A DNA stretch of 64,000 bases from Oscillospiraceae bacterium (GCA_017466865.1 JAFTTI010000021.1:62001-126000), one strand, 5' to 3'. Counted from the first letter of the stretch, positions 1 through 8,840 are shown. Made by a program: numbers and translations. Notes: generated by a model not told the origin, from the letters alone.

Positions 1-1208
1 AAATTTCAGCAAAGGATACTTTTTCGGGAATAGACGATATTTTAGAATACAATACCCACAAGGTGCTTTCTGCTTTTTCAAAGAATAAAGTAAGCGAGGC
101 TTGTTTCAAAGGAAGCACAGGCTATGGCTATGACGATATGGGCAGAGATGTTTTAGACGCCGTTTATGCCGATATTTTCAGATGTGAGGATGCACTCGTC
201 CGTCATAATTTCGTTTCGGGAACACATGCACTCACAGTCGCGCTTTTCGGTCTCTTGCGAACAGGCGACACACTTTTATGCATAACAGGAAATCCCTATG
301 ACACATTGGAAGAAGTAATAGGAATAAGAGGAGAAAAGGGCAACGGCTCGCTTTCTGATTTCGGTGTTAAATATGATAAGGTTGACCTCACAGATGAAGG
401 AACATTCAATAAAGAAGAAATCCTCAAAAAAGCATCCACGGCAAAGGTTATCTATATCCAGCGTTCGAGAGGGTATTCTCTTCGCCCCGCTATAACAATT
501 TCACAGATGGAAGAGATAATAGCGGAATGTAAAAAGGTAAACCCCGATGCGATAGTTATGGTAGATAACTGTTATGGCGAATTTGTCGAAAAGAGAGAGC
601 CCACAGAAGTTGGTGCTGATGTCTGCGTAGGCTCACTTATAAAGAACGCAGGCGGCGGAATTGCCGAAACAGGCGGATATATTGTCGGAACTAAAAAATG
701 CGTTGAACTCTGCTCCTATCGTCTTACTTGTGTCGGAATGGGAAAAGAAGTAGGATGTACACTCAATCAGTCAAGAGGGATGTTTATGGGTGTATTCTTA
801 GCGCCCCAGACAGTAGCCGCAGCTGTTAAGACAGCAACTTTCGCAGCAGAACTCTTCTCACTTTTAGGTTTTGAAACATTCCCCAAAAAGAGTGAAACAA
901 GAAGCGATATAATAACAGCGATAAAACTTCAGAACGAAGAAAACTTAACCGCTTTCTGCGAGGGTATACAGTCGGGCGCACCCGTTGATTCTTTCGTAAC
1001 TCCTGTTGCGTGGGATATGCCGGGCTATGACAGTCAGGTTATTATGGCGGCAGGGGCTTTCACAGGCGGTGCTTCAATAGAACTTTCAGCCGATGCCCCG
1101 ATAAGAGAGCCGTTTGCTGTATGGATGCAGGGAGGACTTACATATCACAGCGGAAAACTCGGTGTTATGCTTGCTATGCAGAGAATGGAAGACAAGGGCC
1201 TTATATAA
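1..1208 (+). CDS. Methionine gamma-lyase family / aluminium-resistance-type PLP enzyme (5' partial)
   Basis: PLP-dependent fold-type I enzyme of the YnbB / cystathionine beta-lyase-like family; the physiological reaction is not settled for this family. The frame is open to base 3 of the window, so the gene starts upstream; the GTG at 63 lies inside the conserved N-terminal region (residues reading HKVLSAF, then a TTGYGYDD-like stretch) and is not the real start. The Schiff-base lysine is in the SLIKNAGGG motif at bases 642-644, and the GGYIVG that follows is typical. About 20-40 N-terminal residues are missing compared with the family's usual length of a little over 400. No terminator is seen before the next promoter at 1210. 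Confidence 0.85.
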   Translation, partial: ISAKDTFSGIDDILEYNTHKVLSAFSKNKVSEACFKGSTGYGYDDMGRDVLDAVYADIFRCEDALVRHNFVSGTHALTVALFGLLRTGDTLLCITGNPYDTLEEVIGIRGEKGNGSLSDFGVKYDKVDLTDEGTFNKEEILKKASTAKVIYIQRSRGYSLRPAITISQMEEIIAECKKVNPDAIVMVDNCYGEFVEKREPTEVGADVCVGSLIKNAGGGIAETGGYIVGTKKCVELCSYRLTCVGMGKEVGCTLNQSRGMFMGVFLAPQTVAAAVKTATFAAELFSLLGFETFPKKSETRSDIITAIKLQNEENLTAFCEGIQSGAPVDSFVTPVAWDMPGYDSQVIMAAGAFTGGASIELSADAPIREPFAVWMQGGLTYHSGKLGVMLAMQRMEDKGLI

Positions 1209-1209
1209 C

Positions 1210-1238
1210 TTGACTTTTATGGCGAAAATTGTTAGAAT
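1210..1238 (+). promoter_or_regulatory. SigA-type promoter for 1272-2598
   Basis: TTGACT (1210-1215), 17 bases, TAGAAT (1233-1238). It starts two bases after the stop of the preceding gene and leads into an AGGAGGA ribosome binding site at about 1258. Confidence 0.7.
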
Positions 1239-1271
1239 AAGTTAAACCTTGTTATTTAGGAGGATTTTAAT

Positions 1272-1982
1272 ATGGAATTCAACGAACTCGAAAATGTCCA
1301 GAATGAAGTTGCGACAAAAAAGGCTCCCGATAAAAAAGCGAAGAAGAATAACAAAAAGCCTCTTCTCATTATGATAGGCGCATCACTGATAGTTATTCTT
1401 ATAGTTCTTCTCGTGTTCTTTATAGTCGGCCTTATCAAAGGCAATGAAGGAAAAAAACTTGCCGATGATTTAAGAGGCGAACTCGGAAAAAGCATCGAAA
1501 TGGCTGAAAAGAATACAGGCACTGTTGTAAAACTCGATTCACAGAATATAATGCTTAAAGAAATTATTGATTATGACCGTATATGTGAATCTGATTCGAC
1601 TGTAAAAGTCGGCGGTGTTGAAGTTCCCGAATGGGCAGTATTTATAAGCCTTGACGGAAACGACAAGATTTCATCTGTTACTTATTATGATTTCAAATCC
1701 CTTAAAAAGAACTGGAAGGGTGTTAAGGTCTCGGAACCTATCGACAATACAACTATCGCATACAATATGACAAAGAAGGAAGCAGACAAGATCATTTCTC
1801 TTTCTCCCCTCTCTGTAACATATTCAAACGATGATACAGCAACTTACCTCTATAAATATTACTACCTCGATGAAAACGGAAACGAACAGGTTTATCGTCT
1901 TTCTGTAACATATAGCCTTGAAGATTCTGTAAGAGGAATCAGCACAACAGAAATTGACTATATGAAATTTATCTTTGCTTAA
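1272..1982 (+). CDS. Membrane-anchored protein of unknown function
   Basis: I do not recognise the family. The 236-residue protein has a lysine-rich cytoplasmic head (about residues 15-33), one strong transmembrane helix (about 35-56) and a C-terminal, predicted extracytoplasmic domain of about 180 residues rich in Asp, Thr and Tyr. There is no lipobox and no cleavage site, so it is probably anchored N-in/C-out. An AGGAGG site precedes the ATG. It is followed after 19 bases by an HD-GYP protein and likely shares its transcript, which would make it a candidate partner, but that is only context. Confidence 0.6.
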   Translation: MEFNELENVQNEVATKKAPDKKAKKNNKKPLLIMIGASLIVILIVLLVFFIVGLIKGNEGKKLADDLRGELGKSIEMAEKNTGTVVKLDSQNIMLKEIIDYDRICESDSTVKVGGVEVPEWAVFISLDGNDKISSVTYYDFKSLKKNWKGVKVSEPIDNTTIAYNMTKKEADKIISLSPLSVTYSNDDTATYLYKYYYLDENGNEQVYRLSVTYSLEDSVRGISTTEIDYMKFIFA

Positions 1983-2001
1983 ACTCTGAAAGAAGGCTCT
2001 T

Positions 2002-2598
2002 ATGAACTGCGATTGTGGAATTAATTTTGAATATCATGAATTTGTCGAATGTATAACCTCTGCGCTTGACGCACGCGACCCCTATACAGGCAAACATTCT
2101 GAACGCGTCAGCGATATGGCTTGTATGATAAGCGAACTTATGGGGTTATCCGAAGATGAAACGAGAGAAATTCATATCGCAGGTCATCTTCACGATATCG
2201 GAAAGATAGGTATTCCCGATAAAGTTCTTCTTAAAGAAAGCGGTCTTGATGACGAAGAATGGAAACTGATGAAACAGCATCCTCAGATAGGCGCTGATAT
2301 TCTGTCGAAATCTCCTCATTTCGCAAGACTTGCTGCAATTATCCTTCATCACCACGAAAGATGGGACGGAAAAGGTTATCCTTTTGGCGCGAAGGGCGAG
2401 GAAATTCCTATCGGAGCGAGAATTATTGCAGTATGTGATTCTATCGATGCTATGGCTTCGAAAAGAGCATACAGAAACGCGCTTCCGCTTTCTGCATGTA
2501 AAGAAGAAATCGAAAAGAACACAGGCATTATGTATGACCCTGATGTCGTTAAAATCGCTATCGAAAACTGGGATAAGTTAGTTGAAGTATATAAATAA
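2002..2598 (+). CDS. HD-GYP domain phosphohydrolase
   Basis: Short stand-alone HD-GYP protein (198 aa) of the HD superfamily, a family that includes cyclic-di-GMP phosphodiesterases. Metal ligands are visible: HDIGK at 64-68, GIPD at 70-73, a His run with Glu at 116-119, and the DGKGYP signature at 122-127, followed by the CDSIDA stretch near 145-150. No receiver or sensor domain is attached, so regulation must come from a partner or from expression. Cyclic-di-GMP is the most likely substrate given the intact GYP motif, but HD-GYP proteins acting on other dinucleotides exist. It is the second gene of a two-gene unit and ends at a bidirectional terminator. Confidence 0.88.
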   Translation: MNCDCGINFEYHEFVECITSALDARDPYTGKHSERVSDMACMISELMGLSEDETREIHIAGHLHDIGKIGIPDKVLLKESGLDDEEWKLMKQHPQIGADILSKSPHFARLAAIILHHHERWDGKGYPFGAKGEEIPIGARIIAVCDSIDAMASKRAYRNALPLSACKEEIEKNTGIMYDPDVVKIAIENWDKLVEVYK

Positions 2599-2600
2599 GA

Positions 2601-2628
2601 AAAGGACAGCATAAGGCTGCCCTTTTTT
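2601..2628. terminator. Bidirectional terminator
   Basis: Imperfect AAGGaCAGC / GCTGcCCTT stem with T-rich tail, between the convergent HD-GYP and AraC genes. Confidence 0.65.
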
Positions 2629-3379
2629 ATTCTATGTCAATCTTTCTGAAATTATGGTCACGGTATTTTTTCGGCGTTGTATCTGTTAGCTTTTTAAAAA
2701 CAGCCGTAAAATAACTCTGTGAGGGAAATCCTAACATAAATGCGATTTCAGATGGCGGATATGACGAATATTTCAGCATATTTTCTGCCGTTTCGATTTT
2801 TTTTCTTAAAATATAATCGGTAACGGTTTCGCCTGTTTCTTTCTTGAAAAGCCTTGAAAGATAACTTTCGTTGAGTTCTGTAACTTCCGCTAAATCTGTA
2901 AGCGTTATTCTTTTCCCGATATTTTCATAGATATAATCAACGGCTATGATTATCGGCTTTGAGAAAATCCTGCTTTTGCTTATTCTTTTCATTCTCTTTG
3001 TATAGTCTAAAGACATTTCAGCGTGAAGCTCTGAAATTTCTTTGAAAGACCTCGCCTTGTCCGCACGGTTGATATAAAGGTCACTTAAATTATATGCCGT
3101 TTCGTGTGCCATTCCGCCGTCTATACAGTATCTTGCGATAAGCGCTGCTGTTACGACAAAATGATATTTTATATTCTGTAAAGGGTTTTCACAGAGTTTT
3201 CCGAATCCTGTTTTTTCGGAAAATTCCTTCTTTGAAAATTCCTTTATTTTTTCTACCTCTCCGTTTTTAACGAGAAGATAAAACTCAAATTCCGAACTGT
3301 AAGGCGCGCGGTATTCGTTCTCCTCTCGCATTATATATTCCTTGACGATCAGTTCTTCCGAAATGCTCATATTTTTCAA
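2627..3379 (-). CDS. AraC-family transcriptional regulator
   Basis: The C-terminal 100 residues (about 145-245) form the double helix-turn-helix of the AraC/XylS family: an ITLTDLAEVTELNESYLSRLF segment followed by the FPSQSYFTAVFKK signature. The N-terminal 140 residues are not a cupin and resemble the helical sensor region seen in YSIRK-like or other uncharacterised AraC proteins. It is divergent from the GH5-GH16 pair and its promoter lies in the shared 130-base gap, so control of that beta-glucan locus is a reasonable inference. The inducer is unknown. Ribosome binding site AAAGG precedes the ATG. Confidence 0.88.
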   Translation of the reverse strand: MKNMSISEELIVKEYIMREENEYRAPYSSEFEFYLLVKNGEVEKIKEFSKKEFSEKTGFGKLCENPLQNIKYHFVVTAALIARYCIDGGMAHETAYNLSDLYINRADKARSFKEISELHAEMSLDYTKRMKRISKSRIFSKPIIIAVDYIYENIGKRITLTDLAEVTELNESYLSRLFKKETGETVTDYILRKKIETAENMLKYSSYPPSEIAFMLGFPSQSYFTAVFKKLTDTTPKKYRDHNFRKIDIE

Positions 3380-3412
3380 CCTTTCTCTGAAAAAATTATA
3401 TCTTCTGACGGT

Positions 3413-3441
3413 ATTATATCATAATTACGATAAAAAAGCAA
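3413..3441 (-). promoter_or_regulatory. Promoter of the AraC regulator
   Basis: On the minus strand TTGCTT, 17 bases, TATAAT, with a TGA just before the -10 (extended -10). Confidence 0.6.
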
Positions 3442-3510
3442 TAAAAAAGATATAATAATGAATTTTCAGATGTTATCATTTAGTCAACGAAATATAAGGA
3501 GGACTTTTAT

Positions 3511-4536
3511 ATGCTTAAAAAATTTGAAGGCTTTACAAAAGGAATAAACCTCGGTGGCTGGCTTTCACAGTGTGACCACACAAAAGAACGCCATGAAACT
3601 TTCATCACAGAAGATGACATCAAGAATATTTCTTCCTGGGGCGTTGACCATGTAAGAGTCCCCGTTGACTATTATATCTTCAAAGACGAGAACGGAAACA
3701 CATTGGAAGACGGTTTCTCTCTTGTTGACAACTGCATTTCGTGGTGCAAAAAATATAATCTCAATATGGTTTTAGATCTTCACAAGACAGCAGGATATAT
3801 CTTTGATGAAGAAGAAATCCCATTCTTCTTTGAAAAGGATTTACAGGATAAATTTGTCGACCTCTGGAGAGAATTTGCAGAACGCTATTCAAAATATAAC
3901 GATATGCTTTGTTTCGAACTTTTAAACGAAGTTGTCGATGAAAACCTTTCTGAAACATGGAACGATATTGCCGACAGAGCAATAAAGGCTATAAGAGAAG
4001 TTTCAAAGGATGTAAGAATTATCATAGGTGGTGCAAAACACAACGCTGCTTTCTGCGTTAAGAATTTAAGAGCACCCGTTGATAAGAATATGGTTTTCAC
4101 ATTCCATTGTTATGAACCTGTTCTCTTTACTCATCAGTCAGCGCATTGGGTCAAGGGAATGCCTCTTGATTATTCAATCGGTTTCCCCATTGAATTTGAT
4201 GTTGCCAAATCAGAAACGGAAAAATATCTTGAAAGCGAAAATCAGAAGATTTATAACATAATGGAAAGTTCAGCTATCGACAGAGAATTTTTTAAGAAGT
4301 TTTTCTTTGAGGCTGTTATGGTAGCAGAAAAATATGACATTCCTCTTTATTGCGGAGAATACGGCGTTATCGACAGAGCACCCGTAGACGCAACTTTAAA
4401 ATGGTTTGAAGAAATAAACGCCGCTTTCTGTGACCTTGGTATAGCAAGATGTGCATGGACATATAAGGAAATGGATTTCGGTATCATAGATGAACATTAT
4501 AAAAAAATCAAGGATAAACTTATAAAGCTTCTTTAA
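3511..4536 (+). CDS. Glycoside hydrolase family 5 (cellulase/exo-glucanase type)
   Basis: TIM-barrel glycosidase (341 aa). The N-terminal GINLGGWLSQ motif, HVRVPVDYY (about 47-55), LDLHKT (about 88-93), the acid/base in LLNE (E140) and the nucleophile in CGEYG (E283) are all present, giving a complete GH5 active site of the retaining type. Aromatic FHCYEP near 199-203 lines the cleft. No signal peptide is seen, so it should act in the cytoplasm on imported oligosaccharides. The start has an AAGGAGGA site. It is 21 bases upstream of a GH16 lipoprotein and divergent from an AraC regulator. Exact beta-glucan specificity cannot be read from the sequence. Confidence 0.88.
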   Translation: MLKKFEGFTKGINLGGWLSQCDHTKERHETFITEDDIKNISSWGVDHVRVPVDYYIFKDENGNTLEDGFSLVDNCISWCKKYNLNMVLDLHKTAGYIFDEEEIPFFFEKDLQDKFVDLWREFAERYSKYNDMLCFELLNEVVDENLSETWNDIADRAIKAIREVSKDVRIIIGGAKHNAAFCVKNLRAPVDKNMVFTFHCYEPVLFTHQSAHWVKGMPLDYSIGFPIEFDVAKSETEKYLESENQKIYNIMESSAIDREFFKKFFFEAVMVAEKYDIPLYCGEYGVIDRAPVDATLKWFEEINAAFCDLGIARCAWTYKEMDFGIIDEHYKKIKDKLIKLL

Positions 4537-4557
4537 TATATGAATGGAGGAATTTTT

Positions 4558-5949
4558 ATGAACTTTAAAAAAATGCTTGGCTTTACAGCGGCAGTGGTTA
4601 TGGTTTCAGGTATCTTTGCAGGATGTGCAAAAGAAGAAACACCCGACACCGCACCCGAAACTTCTGTAACAAAAACAGAAACACCACAGCTTAGTGAGTA
4701 TAACCTTCTCTGGAGTGATGAGTTCGATGGTGACACATTAAACGAAGAAAACTGGAACAGAGAACTTCGCGATCCGGGCTGGACAAACAACGAACTTCAG
4801 GAATATACAGATTCAGATGACAACATTTTCGTCCGTGACGGGAAACTCGTTCTTAAAGCGATAAAAACAGAAAAAGACGGAAAAGAATACTACACATCAG
4901 GAAAAGTAAATTCTCAGAACAAGAGAGATTTTATGTATGGTAAAGTAGTTGTAAGCGCTAAAGTTCCCGAAGGACAGGGACTCTGGCCTGCAATCTGGAT
5001 GATGCCTCAGGATGAACAGTTCTATGGTCAGTGGCCTAAATGCGGTGAAATCGACATTATGGAAGTTCTCGGAAATCAGGTTGATACTGCTTACGGAACA
5101 CTCCACTATGGCGAACCCCACGCAGAACAGCAGGGAACAGTAGTTTTAACAGACGGCTCAACATTCGCAAGTGAATTCCATGAATATTCAGTTGAATGGG
5201 AACCTGGTGAATTCCGTTATTATATCGATGGCGAACATTATCTCACAATCAACGACTGGTTCACAGCAGTAAACGGTGAAGATGAAAAGCCTTATCCTGC
5301 ACCTTTCAATCAGCCTTTCTTCGTTCAGATGAACCTCGCTGTCGGCGGAAACTGGCCGGGAAACCCCGATGAAACAACAGACTTTGACAACGCAGAATTT
5401 GAAATCGACTATGTAAGAGTTTATCAGAAAGACGCTTACGATACAAATGTTACAAAACCTGAAAAGAATTTCAGAGAACCTACAGAAGACGGAAACCTTA
5501 TCTATAACGGCGATTTTAAAGACGCAGAACCACTCGATGACGAAACAAACTGGTTCTTCCTTCTTTTCCAGAACGGACAGGGTGCCGCTGAAATCAAGGA
5601 TGAAACACTTATAATAACATCAGAAGCAGAAGGCGATGTTGACTATTCAGTTCAGCTTGTTCAGCCCGAACTTCCTATGATAAAGGGCAAGAAATACCGC
5701 CTCACATTCGATGCAAGAGCGGATGAAGAAAGAGATATCGTTGTATGCGTTTCAGCGCCAACAGCAGGCTGGATAAGATACCTTCCCGATACAACACAGA
5801 CCATTTCAACCGAATGGGAAACATACACATTCGACTTTGAAATGAAGGATAAGGATGATAACAACGGCAGACTCGAATACAACCTCGGTCACCGTGGCTC
5901 AACAGCAACATTCTATCTTAAGAATGTAAGAATCGAAGAAATCGAGTAA
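4558..5949 (+). CDS. GH16 beta-glucanase lipoprotein with C-terminal CBM
   Basis: Probable endo-beta-1,3(4)-glucanase (laminarinase/lichenase type), 463 aa. The start at 4558 is preferred because AATGGAGG at 4543-4550 gives ideal spacing; an in-frame ATG at 4540 lies upstream of that site. Signal peptide ends in the lipobox IFAGC with Cys23, so it is lipid-anchored outside the membrane, followed by a Thr/Pro-rich linker. The GH16 catalytic motif EIDIME is at residues 164-169, with both Glu and the Asp intact. Residues from about 310 to the end form a beta-sandwich carbohydrate-binding module of the CBM4/9 type. Together with GH5 it would degrade mixed or beta-1,3-glucans. Confidence 0.9.
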   Translation: MNFKKMLGFTAAVVMVSGIFAGCAKEETPDTAPETSVTKTETPQLSEYNLLWSDEFDGDTLNEENWNRELRDPGWTNNELQEYTDSDDNIFVRDGKLVLKAIKTEKDGKEYYTSGKVNSQNKRDFMYGKVVVSAKVPEGQGLWPAIWMMPQDEQFYGQWPKCGEIDIMEVLGNQVDTAYGTLHYGEPHAEQQGTVVLTDGSTFASEFHEYSVEWEPGEFRYYIDGEHYLTINDWFTAVNGEDEKPYPAPFNQPFFVQMNLAVGGNWPGNPDETTDFDNAEFEIDYVRVYQKDAYDTNVTKPEKNFREPTEDGNLIYNGDFKDAEPLDDETNWFFLLFQNGQGAAEIKDETLIITSEAEGDVDYSVQLVQPELPMIKGKKYRLTFDARADEERDIVVCVSAPTAGWIRYLPDTTQTISTEWETYTFDFEMKDKDDNNGRLEYNLGHRGSTATFYLKNVRIEEIE

Positions 5950-5984
5950 CTTCCCATAAAATAATACCATAAGCCCAAAGCAAG

Positions 5985-6016
5985 AATGCTCCGTCAGTTT
6001 ACGGGGCATTTTTGTT
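5985..6016 (+). terminator. Terminator after GH16
   Basis: AATGCTCCGT / ACGGGGCATT 10-bp stem (one G-U) with 6-base loop and T-rich tail. Confidence 0.8.
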
Positions 6017-6044
6017 TGACAAAATACCCCCTCTGTGATAGAAT
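6016..6044 (+). promoter_or_regulatory. Promoter of the EamA gene
   Basis: Consensus TTGACA (6016-6021), 17 bases, TAGAAT (6039-6044). Confidence 0.75.
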
Positions 6045-6076
6045 TTATAAGGTCATTTTATTTTTAAGGAGCAGTT

Positions 6077-7000
6077 ATGAAAAATATAAAGGGAAGTATC
6101 ATTCTTCTTATCGCAGCATTCATATGGGGAACGGCCTTCGTTGCCCAGACATCAGCATCAGATAGCGTCGGCGCATTTACATTCACAGCACTTCGTTCTG
6201 TTATAGGCGCAGGATTTTTAGGAATTTTTCTTCTGATAAAAAAGGTTGTAACAAAAAAGAATAATGTTAAAGAAGACAAAAAACAAAGAAACCGAAGCCT
6301 TTTAGGCGGTGCGTTATGCGGACTTGTTTTATTCTTTGCAACAAACCTTCAGCAACTCGGCATCACTATCTATCCCGAGGGCGTTGCATCATCGGGAAGA
6401 GCAGGTTTTATAACAGCGACATACGTTGTTATGGTTGCTATAAGCGGAATTTTCTTTCATAAAAAACTTCATCCTATTATATGGATAGCGGTTGCAGGTT
6501 GCGTTGCAGGAATGTATATGCTTTGCCTTTCGGGCGGATTTGAAGGAATTTATCTGGGCGATATTCTCGTATTCTTATGCGCAATATGTTTTACAGCACA
6601 TATTCTTGTCATCGACAGATTTTCAGATATTGACAGTATTCTTCTTTGCTGTTTACAGTTTGTGGTTGTAGGTGTTATTTCAACAGTTCTTATGTTCATA
6701 TTTGAAAAGCCTGATTTTGAAGGGATTATGGCGGCGTGGCTTCCTATTCTCTTTACAGGCGTTATGTCAAGCGGAGTTGCATATACCTTACAGATGGCAG
6801 GTCAGAAAAACGCAGAACCTGCCGTTGCTTCAATAGTTATGAGCCTTGAATCTGTTTTCTCTGTTTTAGCGGGATGGGTAGTTCTTGGCGAAACGCTTCT
6901 CACAAGGGAACTTATAGGCTGTATTCTCGTTTTTGCGGCGGTAATCATAGCGCAACTGCCCGAATTCTTAAAACCGAAAAAAGTTTCTGAAAATAACTAA
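6077..7000 (+). CDS. EamA/DMT-family transporter
   Basis: 307-residue drug/metabolite transporter with the expected ten hydrophobic segments in two five-helix EamA repeats. The N-terminus (IKGSIILLIAAFIWGTAFVAQ) is the classical first EamA helix with its conserved WGT. A charged loop after helix 2 (about residues 56-74) is rich in Lys, as is the C-terminal tail, consistent with cytoplasmic loops. Substrates in this family range from amino acids to nucleotide-type metabolites and cannot be inferred. It has its own promoter and stands alone on the plus strand. Confidence 0.88.
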   Translation: MKNIKGSIILLIAAFIWGTAFVAQTSASDSVGAFTFTALRSVIGAGFLGIFLLIKKVVTKKNNVKEDKKQRNRSLLGGALCGLVLFFATNLQQLGITIYPEGVASSGRAGFITATYVVMVAISGIFFHKKLHPIIWIAVAGCVAGMYMLCLSGGFEGIYLGDILVFLCAICFTAHILVIDRFSDIDSILLCCLQFVVVGVISTVLMFIFEKPDFEGIMAAWLPILFTGVMSSGVAYTLQMAGQKNAEPAVASIVMSLESVFSVLAGWVVLGETLLTRELIGCILVFAAVIIAQLPEFLKPKKVSENN

Positions 7001-7032
7001 AGTTAATGAATTTCCTGCCGATATATATTATG

Positions 7033-7041
7033 TGGTATAAT
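7033..7041 (+). promoter_or_regulatory. Extended -10 promoter of 7073-7804
   Basis: TGG followed by TATAAT; no convincing -35 box. Transcript would start about 25 bases before an AAAGGGAGG ribosome binding site. Confidence 0.5.
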
Positions 7042-7072
7042 ACCAACATACTATTGAAAGGGAGGTCAGTTA

Positions 7073-7804
7073 ATGGATATCAATGCTATCACAGGGTATT
7101 CGGGCGTAACATCCTATGCCAATAATCAGGTTAAAACCGAAAAGGTAAAGGCAGAAGCAACAGAAACAAAGGAAACAGATTCTTTCACAAAATCAGTTTC
7201 TTCTGACGCAACAGCAGGTACATATTCTCCCGAATCACTCGCAAAGACAACGGGCAAGGAAGCCGCTGCAAAGATGGCTGAAAAACTCGAAGAAAACGAC
7301 ACAGGCAAGCGTTACAGCTATGACAAGTCAACAGTTGACAAACTCATAGCAGAATCAAATTCAAAAATTTCAGCATTCAAAGAAATGCTCCAGACACTTC
7401 TTGCTAAACAGGCTGACAGAAACGGCGGAGTTATTTCTTCAGAAAAGACAGGAATGGAAGCACTCCTCGAAAACGCAACAGTCGGCGAAGACGGAATGGT
7501 TCATTTCAACCGCGAAGATGTTGAAGCAGCAGGTCTCGGTGAGTTTGATGAAAACGGCTACTGGGGCGTTGAACAGACAGCACAGCGTATTTTTGATATG
7601 GCAATAGCTTTTGCAGGAAACGATGAAAATCTCCTTGCAAAGATGAAAGACTCCATATCACAGGCATTCGGCGAAGTTGAAGACCTTTTCGGCGGAGAAG
7701 GAAAACTTCCTGATGTAAGTTACAGAACACGCGATCGTATCAACGAAATGTTCGAAGAATACGAAAACGGCGGAACTGCAACTGAAGAAGTAGTTACTGA
7801 ATAA
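7073..7804 (+). CDS. Protein of unknown function, Ala/Glu/Thr-rich
   Basis: I do not recognise this 243-residue protein. No signal peptide and no membrane segment are seen. The first 90 residues are low-complexity (Thr, Ser, Ala, Lys, Glu) and probably disordered; residues 95-135 look helical; residues 140-200 contain a compact acidic domain. The N-terminus (DINAITGYSG) resembles the short, Ser/Gly-containing heads of cytoplasmic flagellar or structural accessory proteins, but this is weak. A strong AAAGGGAGG site precedes the ATG, and the gene is flanked by its own promoter and terminator, so it is monocistronic. Confidence 0.55.
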   Translation: MDINAITGYSGVTSYANNQVKTEKVKAEATETKETDSFTKSVSSDATAGTYSPESLAKTTGKEAAAKMAEKLEENDTGKRYSYDKSTVDKLIAESNSKISAFKEMLQTLLAKQADRNGGVISSEKTGMEALLENATVGEDGMVHFNREDVEAAGLGEFDENGYWGVEQTAQRIFDMAIAFAGNDENLLAKMKDSISQAFGEVEDLFGGEGKLPDVSYRTRDRINEMFEEYENGGTATEEVVTE

Positions 7805-7810
7805 TCTTAA

Positions 7811-7840
7811 AGAGTGGAGAATTTTCTCCACTCTTTTTCT
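7811..7840 (+). terminator. Terminator after 7804
   Basis: Perfect AGAGTGGAGA / TCTCCACTCT stem, 4-base loop, then a run of T. Confidence 0.9.
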
Positions 7841-7878
7841 TTCTCACCAAAATTCCTTTTTCTGAATAATATGTATTA

Positions 7879-7894
7879 CCGACAGCTTTGTCGG
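7879..7894 (+). promoter_or_regulatory. Leader hairpin before the DUF11 gene
   Basis: CCGACA, GCTT loop, TGTCGG: a perfect 6-bp hairpin 33 bases before the start codon. No T-run follows, so it is more likely an mRNA stability element than a terminator. Confidence 0.35.
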
Positions 7895-7927
7895 AATATG
7901 AAGAATTACAGCGAAAGGACAAATACT

Positions 7928-8794
7928 ATGGCGATAATTACGAATAATGGTGCGATAAATTTCATCCGTAACGGCGAAGAAGTCACCATCGTTTCAAATA
8001 CAGTTGAAACTGATGTAAATGTAACCTATCTTGCAACATTCACAAAAACCGCCGCAGATGAAAGTTTCTCATCAGGCGGAAATGTTATCTATCAATTAAG
8101 AATTGCAAACAACGGAACAGGAACACTCTTTAACCCCGTTGTTTCTGATAACCTCGGCGGAGTGAACACTCCACTTACAATAGATGAAACTTCTGTTTCG
8201 GGATTTTTATATTCTGAAAACGGTGTTGCAACTCCCGTTGAAGTAACACTCACACAGACAGAAACAGGTGCGACATTTGCAGTTTCGGGAACAATCCCCG
8301 AAGGCTATTTTGTTGTTATAACCTATTCAGCAGATGTTGACTCGGCACTTTCACCCACTGTAACAACAATCACAAACACATCGACATTTACAGCAAACGA
8401 AGGAACAGAAACGGGCGAAGTTTTAACACTTACAGATTCAGCGACAGTTACAAGAGAAGCTGTTACAATCGAAAAGGCGGCAACTCCCGATACAGTAAAT
8501 CCGGGCGATACACTGACTTATACCTTCACTCTCACAAATGCTGACGATGAAGAAGTTGAGATAAATAGCCTTACAGATAACCTCCCCGATAATTTCGTTA
8601 TAGATAATATTATAACGGCAGATATCGGCGGAACATCTGTTTTCTATGCAATAGGAACAGACTTTACTGTTTCGGAATCAAACCTTCTCACAATAAACCC
8701 CGCAGCAACAAGTACACCTCTTACAATCCCTGCGGCGACAGCAGGCGCATCGGGTGTTACAACCATTACAATCACAGGAACAGTTACGGCTTAA
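7928..8794 (+). CDS. DUF11 repeat protein
   Basis: 288-residue protein with two conserved DUF11-type (TIGR01451) beta-sandwich repeats: the first at about 30-125 (FTKTAADESFSSGG then YQLRIANNGTG and VSDNLGG), the second at about 180-280 (IEKAATPDTVNPGDTLTYTFTLTN then LTDNLPDN). Such repeats are usually found on surface proteins, yet no signal peptide, membrane helix or sorting signal is present. The start is set at 7928 by GAAAGGA eight bases upstream; a longer open frame from 7814 begins inside the previous gene's terminator and does not encode a signal peptide. Release by cell lysis, for example as a spore-associated protein, is one speculation. Confidence 0.75.
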   Translation: MAIITNNGAINFIRNGEEVTIVSNTVETDVNVTYLATFTKTAADESFSSGGNVIYQLRIANNGTGTLFNPVVSDNLGGVNTPLTIDETSVSGFLYSENGVATPVEVTLTQTETGATFAVSGTIPEGYFVVITYSADVDSALSPTVTTITNTSTFTANEGTETGEVLTLTDSATVTREAVTIEKAATPDTVNPGDTLTYTFTLTNADDEEVEINSLTDNLPDNFVIDNIITADIGGTSVFYAIGTDFTVSESNLLTINPAATSTPLTIPAATAGASGVTTITITGTVTA

Positions 8795-8799
8795 AAAAT

Positions 8800-8829
8800 A
8801 TCCCACTCATAACGAGTGGGATTCTTTTT
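8800..8829 (+). terminator. Terminator after the DUF11 gene
   Basis: ATCCCACTC / GAGTGGGAT stem, 5-base loop, T-rich tail. Confidence 0.88.
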
Positions 8830-8840
8830 ATTTTAAATAC

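Noticed and set aside
63-1208. GTG at 63 as the true start of the first gene
   Set aside because: The frame is open to the window edge and the upstream codons match the family's N-terminal region.
7814-7927. N-terminal extension of the DUF11 protein from an ATG at 7814
   Set aside because: The ATG sits inside the terminator of the previous gene, the extension is not a signal peptide, and a good ribosome binding site precedes the ATG at 7928.
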